From Parahaliea aestuarii (GTDB taxonomy: Bacteria > Pseudomonadota > Gammaproteobacteria > Pseudomonadales > Halieaceae): DNA of 64,000 nucleotides. Numbering within the stretch: the stretch's first letter is position 1; each line of letters starts with the position of its first letter. A program made the translations under genes and the position numbers. Below are positions 24,733 to 34,347 of the stretch, one piece after another. A model generated the notes under the pieces. The model saw nothing but the letters and a program-made list of their open reading frames with translations. It ran no database searches and was not told the DNA's origin. The stretch is from the NCBI RefSeq assembly GCF_008064635.1, contig NZ_VRYZ01000004.1, forward strand, positions 434,001-498,000, written 5' to 3'.

Positions 24733-24761
24733 TTTACGTCAACGTAATTCGAGGCTATAGT
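24733..24761 (+). promoter_or_regulatory. LiuR-type MerR operator and promoter of the liu operon
   Basis: The palindrome TTACGT-CA-ACGTAA (24734-24747), preceded by another TTACGT at 24728, resembles the LiuR box known upstream of proteobacterial leucine-catabolism operons. TTTACG (24733) and TATAGT (24756-24761) with a 17-bp spacer make a plausible promoter, so the regulator would bind between the -35 and -10 boxes as MerR proteins do. Confidence 0.72.
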
Positions 24762-24790
24762 TTCCAGAATCATTGCCAGCAGGCCGCCCC

Positions 24791-25204
24791 ATGCCGGACA
24801 GAACCTACAGTATTTCCGACCTCGCCAGCGAATTCGGTGTCACCACCCGCACCATTCGCTTTTACGAGGAAAAGGGCCTGGTTCACCCCCGCCGCGAGGG
24901 CCAGAAGCGCCTCTACTCCGCCGCCGACCGGGTGCGCATCAAGCTGATTCTGCGCGGCAAACGCATCGGTATGAGCCTGCAGGAAAGCGTGGAGGTCATC
25001 GACCTCTACGACCCGGAGCACAACAACGAGGAACAGCTACACTCCCTTATCAGTACGGTGAGGGAGAAGCGCGAGCGCCTGTTACAGCAGAAGAAAGATA
25101 TCGACGACATGCTGGCCGGGCTCGACGAAGTGCAGAGCCTCTGCGAGCAGGCGCTGCAGGACAAACCCGCATCACCCACCACCAGAAACAGGCAGCGGCG
25201 TTGA
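24791..25204 (+). CDS. liuR: MerR-family regulator of leucine/isovalerate catabolism (LiuR-like)
   Basis: A 137-residue MerR protein. The N-terminal winged HTH has [23 protein letters not shown] and [15 protein letters not shown], and the C-terminal half is the coiled coil for dimerisation ([23 protein letters not shown]). It lacks the cysteine metal-site pattern of metal sensors, as expected for LiuR, which senses branched-chain acyl-CoAs. It is the first gene of the liu operon and lies 30 bp downstream of its own palindromic box, so it is autoregulated. The ATG at 24791 is used because the HTH begins immediately after. Confidence 0.88.
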   Translation: MPDRTYSISDLASEFGVTTRTIRFYEEKGLVHPRREGQKRLYSAADRVRIKLILRGKRIGMSLQESVEVIDLYDPEHNNEEQLHSLISTVREKRERLLQQKKDIDDMLAGLDEVQSLCEQALQDKPASPTTRNRQRR

Positions 25205-25241
25205 GCGCCCCGCCCACCGATCACTGCATCAGGACACGCCC

Positions 25242-26411
25242 ATGAATACCGGATACCCCACCCTGAACTTTGGCCTCGGCGAAGAACTGGACATGCTGCG
25301 CGACGCGGTCTACCAGATGTGCCAGAAGGAAATCGCCCCGCGCGCCGCGCAGATCGACCGCGACAACGAATTCCCCAACGACCTGTGGCGCAAATTCGGC
25401 GACATGGGCCTGCTGGGCATTACCGTGGAAGAGGAGTACGGCGGTTCCAACCTGGGTTACCTGGCCCACGCCATCGTGATGGAAGAGATCAGTCGCGCCT
25501 CGGCCTCGGTGGGCCTGTCCTACGGCGCCATGTCCAATCTCTGCCTGAACCAGATTCGCAAGAACGGCAACGCGGCACAGAAAGCCAAATACCTGCCAAA
25601 ACTGTGCAGCGGCGAGCACGTCGGTGCGCTTGCCATGAGCGAACCCAACGCCGGCTCCGATGTGGTGAGCATGAAGCTGAGCGCCCGCAAAGAGGGCGAC
25701 ACCTACTACCTGAACGGCGCCAAAATGTGGATTACCAACGGGCCCGACGCCGATGTCTACGTCATCTACGCCAAGACCAATCCGGAGGCCGGCTCCAAAG
25801 GTATCACCGCCTTCCTGGTGGAGCGCGACTTCCCCGGTTTCTCCCGCTCCCCCAAGCTCGACAAACTCGGCATGCGCGGCTCCAACACCTGTGAGCTGGT
25901 ATTCGAAGACACCCCGGTACCGGCGGAAAACATCCTGCGCGGCGAGGGCGAGGGCGTGAAAGTCCTGATGTCCGGCCTGGACTACGAGCGCACCGTGCTG
26001 TCCGGCGGACCGGTGGGCATCATGCAGGCCTGCCTGGATGAGGTGGTGCCCTACCTGCACGACCGCAAGCAGTTTGGCCAGAGCATCGGCGAATTCCAGC
26101 TGATGCAGGGCAAACTGGCGGATATGTACGCCGACCTCAGCGCCAGCCGCGCCTATCTCTACGCGGTCGCGGGCGCCTGTGACCGGGGCGAAGAGAGCCG
26201 CAAGGACTGCGCCGCGGTCATTCTCTACACCGCGGAAAAAGCCACCCAGATGGCTCTGCAGGCCATCCAGACCCTGGGCGGTTTTGGCTATACCAACGAG
26301 GCCAATACCGGCCGCCTGCTGCGCGACGCCAAGCTCTATGAGATCGGCGCCGGCACCTCGGAGATCCGCCGTATGCTGATCGGCCGAGAACTGTTCAACG
26401 AAACCCGCTAA
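25242..26411 (+). CDS. liuA: Isovaleryl-CoA dehydrogenase
   Basis: A 389-residue acyl-CoA dehydrogenase that oxidises isovaleryl-CoA to 3-methylcrotonyl-CoA, reducing electron-transfer flavoprotein. FAD-binding MSEPNAGSD (132-140) and WITNG (163-167) are intact. The catalytic base is E249 in GLDYERTVL, the helix-G position typical of isovaleryl-CoA dehydrogenases; most other acyl-CoA dehydrogenases have it near the C-terminus. C-terminal [12 protein letters not shown] is standard. It follows the MerR gene by 37 bp and precedes the MCC beta gene by 42 bp, matching the classic liuRABCDE order. Confidence 0.94.
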   Translation: MNTGYPTLNFGLGEELDMLRDAVYQMCQKEIAPRAAQIDRDNEFPNDLWRKFGDMGLLGITVEEEYGGSNLGYLAHAIVMEEISRASASVGLSYGAMSNLCLNQIRKNGNAAQKAKYLPKLCSGEHVGALAMSEPNAGSDVVSMKLSARKEGDTYYLNGAKMWITNGPDADVYVIYAKTNPEAGSKGITAFLVERDFPGFSRSPKLDKLGMRGSNTCELVFEDTPVPAENILRGEGEGVKVLMSGLDYERTVLSGGPVGIMQACLDEVVPYLHDRKQFGQSIGEFQLMQGKLADMYADLSASRAYLYAVAGACDRGEESRKDCAAVILYTAEKATQMALQAIQTLGGFGYTNEANTGRLLRDAKLYEIGAGTSEIRRMLIGRELFNETR

Positions 26412-26453
26412 GCGCACCCGCGCCCGCTTGTCGACATAGCCAGGGACCCGACC

Positions 26454-28061
26454 ATGACCGTGCTGAAAACCCGCATCAACCCCCGCGACGAGGCCTTCCT
26501 CAACAACCGCGAGCACATGCAGGCCCAGGTGGATGACCTCAGGGCGAAAGTCGCCGAGGTTCACCAGGGCGGCGGCGCCAAGGCCCGCGAGCGCCATACC
26601 AGCCGCGGCAAACTACTGCCACGGGAGCGCCTCAACGCCCTCCTCGACCCCGGCGCGCCCTTCCTGGAGCTGAGCCAACTGGCCGCATGGGAGGTCTACG
26701 ACAGCCCCGTGCCCGGCGCCGGTATCATCACCGGTATCGGCCGGGTGGCCGGGCAGGAGTGCATGATCTTCGTCAACGACGCCACGGTGAAGGGCGGCAC
26801 CTACTACCCGCTCACCGTGAAGAAGCAGGGCCGCGCCCAGACCATCGCCCAGGAGAATCACCTGCCCTGCCTCTACCTGGTGGACTCCGGCGGGGCCTTC
26901 CTGCCCCTGCAGGACGAAGTCTTCCCCGACCGCGAACACTTCGGACACGCCTTCTACAACCAGGCGCGCATGTCCGCCATGGGCATTCCGCAGATCGCCG
27001 CCGTGCTCGGCTCCTGCACTGCCGGCGGTGCCTACGTGCCGGCGATGGCGGACGAGAGCATCATCGTCAAAAACCAGGGCACCATCTTCCTCGGCGGGCC
27101 GCCGCTGGTGAAAGCCGCCACCGGGGAAGTGGTGTCAGCCGAAGAGCTGGGTGGCGCCGACGTCCACTGCCGCACCTCCGGCGTCACCGACCACTACGCC
27201 AACAACGACCACCACGCCCTGCAGTTGATGCGCAATGCGGTCGGCCGCCTCAACCGGGTCAAGCCGGTGAGCATGGATATTCGCGAGCCGGTCGAGCCGG
27301 CCTACCCGGTCGAAGATATCTACGGTGTCATCCCCGCCGACAGCAAACAGCCCTTCGATGTGCGCGAAGTCATCGCCCGCGTGGTGGATGGATCCGAGTT
27401 TGACGAGTTCAAGGCCCTCTACGGCGAGACGCTGGTCTGCGGCTTCGCCCGCATTCACGGCTACCCGGTGGGCATCGTCGCGAACAACGGCATTTTGTTC
27501 GGTGAATCCGCGGTCAAGGGCGCGCACTTCGTCGAACTGTGCGCCCAGCGCAAAACCCCGCTGGTGTTCCTGCAGAACATCACCGGCTTCATGGTCGGCA
27601 AGCAGTACGAGGCCGGCGGTATCGCCCGCCACGGCGCCAAGATGGTCCACGCCGTGGCCTGCGCCGACGTACCCAAGTTTACGGTAATCATTGGCGGTTC
27701 CTTCGGCGCGGGCAACTACGCCATGTGCGGCCGCGCCTACGACCCGCGCTTCCTGTTTATGTGGCCCAACGCGCGTATTTCCGTGATGGGCGGAGAACAG
27801 GCGGCCGGTGTGCTGGCCACGGTGAAGCAGGACCAACTGGCGCGGGAGGGTGTGGAGATGAGCGCGGAAGAGATCGCGGCCCTGAAGAAGCCGGTGCTGG
27901 AGCAGTACGAGCGCCAGGGGCACCCCTACTACGCGTCGGCGCGGTTGTGGGACGACGGGGTGATCGACCCGGCGGATACGCGCATGGTACTGGGGCTGGC
28001 GATCTCCGCATCGCTGAATGCGCCGGTGCCGGAATCGAAGTTTGGCGTGTTCAGGATGTGA
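26454..28061 (+). CDS. liuB: Methylcrotonyl-CoA carboxylase, carboxyltransferase (beta) subunit
   Basis: A 535-residue biotin-dependent carboxyltransferase with N- and C-terminal crotonase-fold halves. [17 protein letters not shown] and the C-terminal [20 protein letters not shown] stretch are the acyl-CoA and carboxybiotin binding loops. It transfers CO2 from carboxybiotin on the alpha subunit to 3-methylcrotonyl-CoA, giving 3-methylglutaconyl-CoA. It lies between the dehydrogenase and hydratase genes, as in other liu operons. Unusually it is followed by a 439-bp non-coding gap with large palindromic repeats before the next liu gene. Confidence 0.94.
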   Translation: MTVLKTRINPRDEAFLNNREHMQAQVDDLRAKVAEVHQGGGAKARERHTSRGKLLPRERLNALLDPGAPFLELSQLAAWEVYDSPVPGAGIITGIGRVAGQECMIFVNDATVKGGTYYPLTVKKQGRAQTIAQENHLPCLYLVDSGGAFLPLQDEVFPDREHFGHAFYNQARMSAMGIPQIAAVLGSCTAGGAYVPAMADESIIVKNQGTIFLGGPPLVKAATGEVVSAEELGGADVHCRTSGVTDHYANNDHHALQLMRNAVGRLNRVKPVSMDIREPVEPAYPVEDIYGVIPADSKQPFDVREVIARVVDGSEFDEFKALYGETLVCGFARIHGYPVGIVANNGILFGESAVKGAHFVELCAQRKTPLVFLQNITGFMVGKQYEAGGIARHGAKMVHAVACADVPKFTVIIGGSFGAGNYAMCGRAYDPRFLFMWPNARISVMGGEQAAGVLATVKQDQLAREGVEMSAEEIAALKKPVLEQYERQGHPYYASARLWDDGVIDPADTRMVLGLAISASLNAPVPESKFGVFRM

Positions 28062-28110
28062 TGGTTGTGGACTTCAGTTGGGCATGGACTGTGCCGGTCA
28101 GGCACCGCGA

Positions 28111-28208
28111 AGCTGGAGGGCCTTTGTCGGACACGCTACAAGCACGTCCATGTGAGCTCGGCAATGGCCATCCATGGCCATTGACGGTCCGCCAAAGGCC
28201 CTCCAGCT
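28111..28208 (+). repeat. Structured ~98-bp palindromic repeat, copy 1 (plus orientation)
   Basis: Outer arms 28111-28132 and 28187-28208 pair at 21 of 22 positions (AGCTGGAGGGCC...), enclosing a perfect inner hairpin CAATGGCCAT-CC-ATGGCCATTG (28162-28183). Between them lies GACACGCTACAAGCACGTCC, which recurs in near-identical form on the opposite strand in copy 2. This looks like a dispersed intergenic repeat family (REP/MITE-like). It has no coding capacity and could fold as a cruciform or RNA hairpin within the liu transcript. Confidence 0.8.
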
Positions 28209-28342
28209 CCCCGGCGCCGCTCAGTGCCAACGCGATATTTGGCAGTTCCTTTCAATCAGTCATTGGCAACTGTGATGCCATAGAGTTGTCGCGCAGGCAG
28301 TGCAGGGTCCAGAAAGCTGCGAGCGAAGTGCCGAAGCATGAT

Positions 28343-28460
28343 GGCATCCGCTGGCCGGGAGGGTCCGCAGCGACCGTCAGCGGCCATGGACGGCCGCTGT
28401 CGAGCGCACATGGATGTGCTCGTAGCGTGTCGCGGAGGACCCTCGCGGACTGCGGATGCC
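28343..28460 (-). repeat. Structured palindromic repeat, copy 2 (minus orientation)
   Basis: Read on the minus strand this element repeats the order of copy 1: outer arm with GAGGGTCC, GACACGCTACGAGCAC, TCCATGTG, an inner GGCC(A/G)TCCATGGCC hairpin and the closing GGACCCTC arm. Outer arms GGCATCCGC (28343-28351) and GCGGATGCC (28452-28460) are perfectly complementary, and CAGCGGCC/GGCCGCTG (28378-28399) forms the inner stem. The two copies are therefore inverted with respect to each other, about 135 bp apart. The sequence between them (28209-28342) shows no gene. Confidence 0.78.
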
Positions 28461-28500
28461 AACTCCGCAGGTCATTCAGAGCTTACCCGGTAGGTTGAAA

Positions 28501-29301
28501 ATGGATAAACAGACAGTCTCTACAACAGCCAACAACGAGGGCGTCGCCACCGTCACCCTCAATCGCCCCGACAAGCACAACGCCTTCGACGACACCATCA
28601 TCGCCGAACTGCGCGAGGCTTTCGACAACCTCGCCGAACGCGACGACGTGCGCGTTGTGGTGCTCGCCTCCGAGGGCAAGAACTTTTCCGCCGGCGCCGA
28701 CCTGGCCTGGATGAAGCGCATGGCCGGCTACGACTACGGCCACAACATGAAAGACGCCGAGGCCCTGGCCGGCATGCTCAAGGCCCTGTTCGACCTGCCC
28801 CAGCCCACCATTGCCCGGGTACAGGGCGCCGCTTTCGGCGGTGCCGTGGGACTGGTCAGTTGCTGCGATATGGCGGTGGGCAGCGAGCGGGCCAGTTTCT
28901 CCCTGTCCGAAGTAAAGATCGGCCTGGTGCCCGCCACCATCAGCCCCTACGTCATCCGCGCCATCGGCGAGCGGGCAGCGCGGCGCTACTTCGTGACCGG
29001 CGAGCGCTTCGGCGCCGCAGCGGCGCTGCAGGCAGGGCTGCTCAATGAGGTGGTGCCCGAAGCGGAACTCGACGGCGCCGTTGCGTCACTGGTCGAGAGC
29101 ATACTCGGCAACGGGCCGCAGGCGGTGCGCGCGGCCAAGGATCTAATCAACAGCGTTGCCGGCAAGGAGATCGACGGCGACCTGATCGAGGATACCTGCG
29201 CGCGTATCGCCCATATCCGGGTATCAAAGGAAGGCCAGGAAGGGCTCGGTGCCTTTCTCGACAAACGGCGCCCCGACTGGCTCACAGGTGAGGAAGCATA
29301 G
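28501..29301 (+). CDS. liuC: Methylglutaconyl-CoA hydratase (enoyl-CoA hydratase family)
   Basis: A 266-residue crotonase-family protein that hydrates 3-methylglutaconyl-CoA to HMG-CoA. The oxyanion-hole loops are FSAGADLAWM and GAAFGGAVGL, the LSEVKIGLVPA segment holds the catalytic Glu, and the DLAWMKRMA helix is typical of the AU/LiuC branch. I start at ATG 28501 and not at an in-frame ATG at 28456, because the upstream codons would come from the end of the palindromic repeat, and AGGTTGAA precedes 28501. It follows the repeat region and is 4 bp before MCC alpha. Confidence 0.92.
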   Translation: MDKQTVSTTANNEGVATVTLNRPDKHNAFDDTIIAELREAFDNLAERDDVRVVVLASEGKNFSAGADLAWMKRMAGYDYGHNMKDAEALAGMLKALFDLPQPTIARVQGAAFGGAVGLVSCCDMAVGSERASFSLSEVKIGLVPATISPYVIRAIGERAARRYFVTGERFGAAAALQAGLLNEVVPEAELDGAVASLVESILGNGPQAVRAAKDLINSVAGKEIDGDLIEDTCARIAHIRVSKEGQEGLGAFLDKRRPDWLTGEEA

Positions 29302-29305
29302 AACC

Positions 29306-31303
29306 ATGTTCACAAAGCTACTGATTGCCAACCGCGGCGAAATCGCCTGCCGCGTGATCAAGACCGCCCGCCGCCTGGGTATCGCGACCGTCGCTGTGTA
29401 CTCCGACGCGGATCGCAATGCCCTCCACGTGGAACTGGCTGACGAGGCGATGCACATCGGCCCGGCGCCGGCGCGGGAGTCCTACCTGCGCGCGGAACAG
29501 GTGATTCAGGCGGCCATCGAAACCGGCGCGGACGCCATCCACCCGGGCTACGGCTTCCTGTCGGAGAACGCCGACTTTGCCCGCGCCTGCCAGGCCGCGG
29601 GGATTGTTTTTGTCGGCCCGCCAGCAAGCGCCATTGACGCCATGGGCTCCAAGTCTGCCGCCAAGCAGATCATGGAGCAGGCCGGCGTACCGCTGGTGCC
29701 CGGCTACCACGGCGATGACCAAAGTCCGGACGTCCTGAAAAAGGCCGCCGACGACATGGAGTACCCCGTCCTGCTGAAAGCCACCGCCGGCGGCGGCGGC
29801 AAGGGCATGCGCCAGGTGTGGAGCGCGAAAGAGTTTGACGAGGCGCTGGCCGCGGCACAGCGGGAATCCGCTGCCGCCTTCGGCGATGATCGCATGCTGG
29901 TGGAAAAATACCTGACCAGGCCGCGCCACGTGGAGGTGCAGGTGTTCTGCGACAACCACGGCAATGGCGTTTATCTCGCAGAGCGCGACTGCTCGGTGCA
30001 GCGCCGCCACCAGAAAGTCATCGAGGAGGCTCCCGCCCCCGGCATGACAACCGGCCTGCGCCAGCAGATGGGTGATACCGCGGTGCAGGCAGCCAGGGCC
30101 ATCAATTATTCCGGTGCGGGCACAGTGGAATTTTTGCTGGACGAGGACGGCAGCTTCTACTTCATGGAAATGAATACCCGCCTGCAGGTGGAACATCCGG
30201 TTACCGAAATGATCACCGGCCAGGATCTGGTGGAGTGGCAGTTGCGAGTCGCCAGCGGTGAACAGCTGCCCCTGGCCCAACAGGACATTCCGCTCAAAGG
30301 TCACGCCTTCGAAGCCCGCATCTACGCCGAAGACGCCGCCAACGACTTCCTCCCGGCCACCGGTACCCTGGCCTTCCTGCAACCACCGGAAGAGTCGGCC
30401 TTTGTGCGGGTGGACACCGGTGTGCGCCAGGGCGATGAGATCAGCGTCTACTACGACCCCATGATCGCCAAACTCATTGTCTGGGACGAATCCCGGGAGC
30501 GAGCCCTGCAACGGCTGGCGGGCGCACTTGCGGAATACCGCATAGGCGGCACCGTGACCAACGTGGATTTCCTCTACAACCTCGCCACCAGCCAGCCCTT
30601 CCGCGCGGCGGAACTCGATACCGGCTTCATCGAGCGCCACCGGGAGCTGATCTTCCACGAGCGGGAGCAGGATGTAGAGAGCGAACTGCCGCTGGCGGCC
30701 CTGGCCCTGCTGCTGTATCGCCAGCAGCAGGGGCGCCCCCGCTCCTGCCTTGACCCGTGGACGCCCTGGGCTTCCCACAACGCCTGGCGGCTGAATGAGG
30801 CCCATACCCAGCACCTCAGCATCGCCTGCCACGGCCGCGAATTCAGCGTCAGTAGCGATTGGCTGGGCGGGGCCTGGCGCATCAGTGCCAACGGCCGGGA
30901 TACGTTGATAAAAGGCCATTTGGAAGGTGATGCACTCAGCTTCGAGGTGGAAGGCCACCGCCAACGCGCCACCCTCGCGGCCACCGACGACGGGTTTGTG
31001 CTGTACCTCGCCAGCGGCGCCATCAGTTTCAACGAAATCCTTCCCGATACCGGAGAAACCGACAGCAGCAGCGCCGGCGGCGGCCTCACCGCGCCGATGA
31101 ACGGTACCGTAGTCAACCTTCTGGTCAAGGCCGGCAGCCGCGTCGAAGCCGGCCAGGCCCTGCTGGTGATGGAAGCGATGAAGATGGAGCACACTATCCG
31201 TGCGCCCGCCGCTGGTACTGTAGAGGGTTTCTACTTCCAGCCCGGGGAGCTGGTGGACGGCGGTGCCGAACTGGTGAATTTTGAGCCGGAGGACAGCCCG
31301 TGA
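29306..31303 (+). CDS. liuD: Methylcrotonyl-CoA carboxylase, biotin carboxylase/carrier (alpha) subunit
   Basis: A 665-residue protein with an N-terminal biotin carboxylase domain (LLIANRGEIACRVI at the start, ATP-grasp loop ATAGGGGKGMRQV, catalytic MNTRLQVEHPVTE) and a C-terminal biotinyl domain with the biotin-accepting K626 in EAMKM. It carboxylates biotin with ATP and bicarbonate for the beta subunit. The ATG at 29306 lies 4 bp after the hydratase stop with AGGAAG in front; a longer frame inside the previous gene is rejected. Its stop overlaps the GTG start of the lyase gene. Confidence 0.94.
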   Translation: MFTKLLIANRGEIACRVIKTARRLGIATVAVYSDADRNALHVELADEAMHIGPAPARESYLRAEQVIQAAIETGADAIHPGYGFLSENADFARACQAAGIVFVGPPASAIDAMGSKSAAKQIMEQAGVPLVPGYHGDDQSPDVLKKAADDMEYPVLLKATAGGGGKGMRQVWSAKEFDEALAAAQRESAAAFGDDRMLVEKYLTRPRHVEVQVFCDNHGNGVYLAERDCSVQRRHQKVIEEAPAPGMTTGLRQQMGDTAVQAARAINYSGAGTVEFLLDEDGSFYFMEMNTRLQVEHPVTEMITGQDLVEWQLRVASGEQLPLAQQDIPLKGHAFEARIYAEDAANDFLPATGTLAFLQPPEESAFVRVDTGVRQGDEISVYYDPMIAKLIVWDESRERALQRLAGALAEYRIGGTVTNVDFLYNLATSQPFRAAELDTGFIERHRELIFHEREQDVESELPLAALALLLYRQQQGRPRSCLDPWTPWASHNAWRLNEAHTQHLSIACHGREFSVSSDWLGGAWRISANGRDTLIKGHLEGDALSFEVEGHRQRATLAATDDGFVLYLASGAISFNEILPDTGETDSSSAGGGLTAPMNGTVVNLLVKAGSRVEAGQALLVMEAMKMEHTIRAPAAGTVEGFYFQPGELVDGGAELVNFEPEDSP

Positions 31304-32205
31304 ATCTGCCAGACAAAGTGACCCTGGTGGAGGTCGGCCCCCGCGACGGCCTGCAGAACGAAGCCGCCACCATCGCCCTGCCGGACAAGCTGCGACTGAT
31401 TCACGACCTGGCCGGCGCCGGCCACCGGGTGATCGAGGCGGGCAGCTTCGTCAATCCCAAGTGGATTCCGCAGATGGCGGACAGCGAAGCGGTTTTCGCC
31501 GGCCTGAGCCGCGCACCCGGCGTGCGCTACACCGCCCTGACCCCGAACCTGCAGGGCTTTGAACGCGCCCTGGCAGCAGGGGCCGATGAAGTCGCCGTCT
31601 TCGGTGCCGCCTCGGAAAGCTTCTCGCAGAAGAACATCAACTGCTCAGTGGCGGAGAGCCTCGAGCGCTTCACCCCTGTGATGCAGGCAGCGGCCCGGGA
31701 GAACATCCCGGTGCGAGGCTACGTCTCCTGCGTACTGGGCTGCCCCTACGAAGGAGAGATCGCCCCCGACAAGGTGCGCGAGGTCAGCACCGCCCTGCTG
31801 GATATGGGCTGCTACGAAGTCTCTCTCGGCGACACCATCGGCAGCGGCAGCGCCGGCAGCACCGCGCGCCTGCTGGAGCACCTGCTCTCCACCCTGCCGG
31901 TAAACCGGCTCGCTGTACACTTCCACGACACCTACGGCCAGGCCCTGGCGAATATCCTGGTAGCGCTGCAGCACGGCATCGCCACCATCGACGCCTCCGT
32001 CGCCGGCCTCGGCGGCTGCCCCTACGCCAAAGGAGCCAGCGGCAATGTGGCGACAGAGGATGTGGTTTACCTGCTGGATGGGTTGGGGATCGAAAGCGGC
32101 ATCGACCTTGCCGCACTGGTTGCCGCTGGCGAGCGCATCTCCCGCGTGCTCGGGCGGGAGCCGGTTTCCCGTTGTGCGCGGGCGTTGCTCAGCAAAGGGT
32201 CCTAG
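31300..32205 (+). CDS. liuE: Hydroxymethylglutaryl-CoA lyase
   Basis: A 301-residue TIM-barrel lyase that splits HMG-CoA into acetyl-CoA and acetoacetate, ending leucine degradation. EVGPRDGLQNE (11-21) is the substrate/metal motif, H208-F-H210 are metal ligands, and C240 in GLGGCPYAKGASGNVATED is the catalytic cysteine of the family signature. It begins with GTG overlapping the MCC alpha stop by 4 bp (GTGA). It converges with the outer-membrane protein gene at 32210 with only 4 bp between stops and no visible terminator. Confidence 0.94.
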   Translation: MNLPDKVTLVEVGPRDGLQNEAATIALPDKLRLIHDLAGAGHRVIEAGSFVNPKWIPQMADSEAVFAGLSRAPGVRYTALTPNLQGFERALAAGADEVAVFGAASESFSQKNINCSVAESLERFTPVMQAAARENIPVRGYVSCVLGCPYEGEIAPDKVREVSTALLDMGCYEVSLGDTIGSGSAGSTARLLEHLLSTLPVNRLAVHFHDTYGQALANILVALQHGIATIDASVAGLGGCPYAKGASGNVATEDVVYLLDGLGIESGIDLAALVAAGERISRVLGREPVSRCARALLSKGS

Positions 32206-32209
32206 GCGG

Positions 32210-33559
32210 TCAGAGATCTATACTTACACCAAAGCTGATACCATCCCGGCCGTCGAACTGACCGAATAGGCCCAGGTCATCACTATAAAATGCGTCCAGT
32301 CCGGCGCTGAAAATAATATGGCTGCGCCAGCGGTAATCGACGGACAGACGCAGCAGGCCATCGCTGTCGTTGAGGGACTGGAACCACTGGCCGCCGAGCG
32401 TCACCGTCTGGTTGAGATATACACGTTCGACCAGCAGCGACGTTGTAGACTGTGTTGCGCTGACGGTCATGCCCGGGTCGTGATCAAGAATGCGCGAGAC
32501 GAATACCTGGGCGCTGATGAAGGTGTCACTGAAACCGTTATAGTCCAGCCCCAGCACACTCTCTACGGCGGCTGATGACAGAATGCCCTGATTGTCAGTG
32601 GTGGCATTCCGGGTGATGAAGTAGCGTTCGCTGTGGGCGGCCAGCTCCCCGCGCAGGGTCAGGTCACCGTAGACGGTGGATAACGTGCCGCCGAGCAGGT
32701 GCGAGCGCTCGTAGGCCGGCGCTATCACAAATACCTCACCGCTGGGAGTCTGGTAAGGGGCCGGCCGGTCCAGGTAGTGGTAGAAGTAGTTCAGGCTCAG
32801 GTCCCAGCCCCCGATAAAGCCGTTGATACGCGCGCCGGCATCACTGTCGCCGAAAAACTGGCGGGGCTTGTCCGCCGGGGATACGCGGACCGGACCAGGT
32901 GCGGCGGGATAGGGAACGAACAGCGGCGACGTCGGCGCAAAGCGGGCCTTGTCCTGCAGAGATGGCACCTGGTCGTAGGTAGTGTCGGGAATCCACAGGA
33001 ACTGCGCCATCCACTGGCCGACCGGGACTTCCAGGTTGAGCATCCATGTGGGGATGCGGCGGTCTTCACTGTCCTCCAGAATAAATTCGCGCAGGTTCAT
33101 CGGATTGACGACGTCCAGCACGCGGAAGCCGTCGGCCTGCCCCCAGACCACCTGTTGCTTGCCGGCCCTGACGAACACATCGTTGAGATAGCCGTCGACA
33201 AAGAGCTCACGCAGTTCGAACTCCGAGTAGTCATTAAAGAACAGGCGGCGCGACAGTTTGCTGCGAACGGCACTGTCATCGGGCTCGCCGGGTTCAATCA
33301 GGTCACGGGTTTCCGACGACACCGCTGCCCGGGCAAACCATTTCCACCCGGCTCCCGCCTCGGCGGCGAACTCACCATCCAGGCGGTTGGAAAACTTCAC
33401 CAGATGGCTACCGCCATCGGCGGCACTTTCCTGCGCCAGATTTGCTTCGCCGGTGTAGGTAAAACGCGCTTCCATACCCTGGGGCGCGCTGCAAAGCAGT
33501 GCCGTGCCCAGCCCCAGCAGACGGATGACGAGCCGCGCACCGGGACGGTTCCACTTCAC
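32210..33559 (-). CDS. Outer-membrane beta-barrel protein, DUF1302-like
   Basis: A 449-residue protein with an N-terminal signal peptide (to about residue 30) and alternating amphipathic strands through to a C-terminal aromatic/hydrophobic end (SFGVSIDL). The segment KQQVVWGQADGFRVLDVVNPMNLREF is characteristic of the DUF1302-type proteins that accompany MMPL transporters and LolA-like periplasmic proteins. It would be the outer-membrane part of an envelope-spanning lipid path. Its start overlaps the preceding LolA-like stop by 4 bp, so the three genes form one coupled operon. Cargo is not known. Confidence 0.82.
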   Translation of the reverse strand: MKWNRPGARLVIRLLGLGTALLCSAPQGMEARFTYTGEANLAQESAADGGSHLVKFSNRLDGEFAAEAGAGWKWFARAAVSSETRDLIEPGEPDDSAVRSKLSRRLFFNDYSEFELRELFVDGYLNDVFVRAGKQQVVWGQADGFRVLDVVNPMNLREFILEDSEDRRIPTWMLNLEVPVGQWMAQFLWIPDTTYDQVPSLQDKARFAPTSPLFVPYPAAPGPVRVSPADKPRQFFGDSDAGARINGFIGGWDLSLNYFYHYLDRPAPYQTPSGEVFVIAPAYERSHLLGGTLSTVYGDLTLRGELAAHSERYFITRNATTDNQGILSSAAVESVLGLDYNGFSDTFISAQVFVSRILDHDPGMTVSATQSTTSLLVERVYLNQTVTLGGQWFQSLNDSDGLLRLSVDYRWRSHIIFSAGLDAFYSDDLGLFGQFDGRDGISFGVSIDL

Positions 33560-34347
33560 CGCAAACCCCTGCGCAGATAGGGCTGGGTGAAGACCTGGTC
33601 GTCAATTTCCACGCTGTAGTCGATATTGTCCTGCTGCAGACGGGTCCGATGCTGTGTTTTGTGATTGACCACCTGCAAATCGACACTGGTCCAGACGCCG
33701 TCAATCTCCTGTACCTCGTCAATGCTGATGGTTTTCAGGTGATTGCCTGCGATATCCCAGAATTCGACATGCCGCGCCATCCAGATGGCGGGGTCGATAC
33801 AGTAGTGCACTTTGCTATAGCCCAGTTCCTCGGCAATCCGGTCGCTGACCGGTATCGCCTCCACCAGCAATCCGGGCCGCTCAAGGCAGGTCGTTTCTTC
33901 CAGCAAGGTGAAGCGGTAATCGGAAATCTCCACCTTGTTTTCCTTCTTGATTTCCTCGTAGCTCAGGTCGGTGCCGAGGAAACTGTCACCGCGGTTCGAA
34001 GACGAGATGCGCCTGATTTTTCGCAGTGCTGGCAGGTATAGCCATTGGTCATCATCTGCCGTGGGTGCGCTGTAGTCGAAGGTGAGAAAGCCGGTTCCAC
34101 GGACATTGGTCGGCTCGGTGTAGAACATCACCGTGCGCTTGTCGGCGCCGAAGTACTTGCGGTAGGCGATGGTTTTCTCAACCCGCGTTACCCCGCGCCG
34201 GTCAGTGGTGGATATCGTGAAATCGCGGCGGACCTGCTCGCCGTCGGGGCGGGCGTTGACCTTTTGCATGATGTCATGGCCCGCGTCGTCCGCCGCGCTG
34301 GCGGCTATCGGAAGTAGAGCCAGGAACAGTAAGTACACAGGTTTCAT
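33556..34347 (-). CDS. Periplasmic outer-membrane lipoprotein-sorting (LolA-like) protein
   Basis: A 263-residue secreted protein with signal peptide MKPVYLLFLALLPIAASA. The mature sequence follows the LolA-like half-barrel family that travels with MMPL transporters: RPDGEQVRRDFTISTTDRRG, RGTGFLTFDY, WLYLPALRKIRRISSSNRGDSFLGTDLSYE. Such proteins bind acyl chains and could shuttle lipid between the inner-membrane MMPL pump and the outer-membrane barrel. It has 4-bp start/stop overlaps on both sides. LolA itself is shorter and unlinked, so this is a paralogous carrier. Confidence 0.85.
   Translation of the reverse strand: MKPVYLLFLALLPIAASAADDAGHDIMQKVNARPDGEQVRRDFTISTTDRRGVTRVEKTIAYRKYFGADKRTVMFYTEPTNVRGTGFLTFDYSAPTADDDQWLYLPALRKIRRISSSNRGDSFLGTDLSYEEIKKENKVEISDYRFTLLEETTCLERPGLLVEAIPVSDRIAEELGYSKVHYCIDPAIWMARHVEFWDIAGNHLKTISIDEVQEIDGVWTSVDLQVVNHKTQHRTRLQQDNIDYSVEIDDQVFTQPYLRRGLR

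Noticed and set aside
28069-28498. The plus-strand open frame continuing from inside liuB through the gap (27539-28498) as a real gene
   Set aside because: It crosses the end of liuB out of frame and the palindromic repeats, with low-complexity Arg/Gly composition and no start signal.
29318-31192. A 624-codon open frame on the minus strand across the MCC alpha gene, and similar long minus-strand frames across isovaleryl-CoA dehydrogenase (25221-26597) and other genes
   Set aside because: They mirror well-supported high-GC genes codon for codon; their translations have no domain motifs and are rich in Gly/His/Val as expected for antisense frames.
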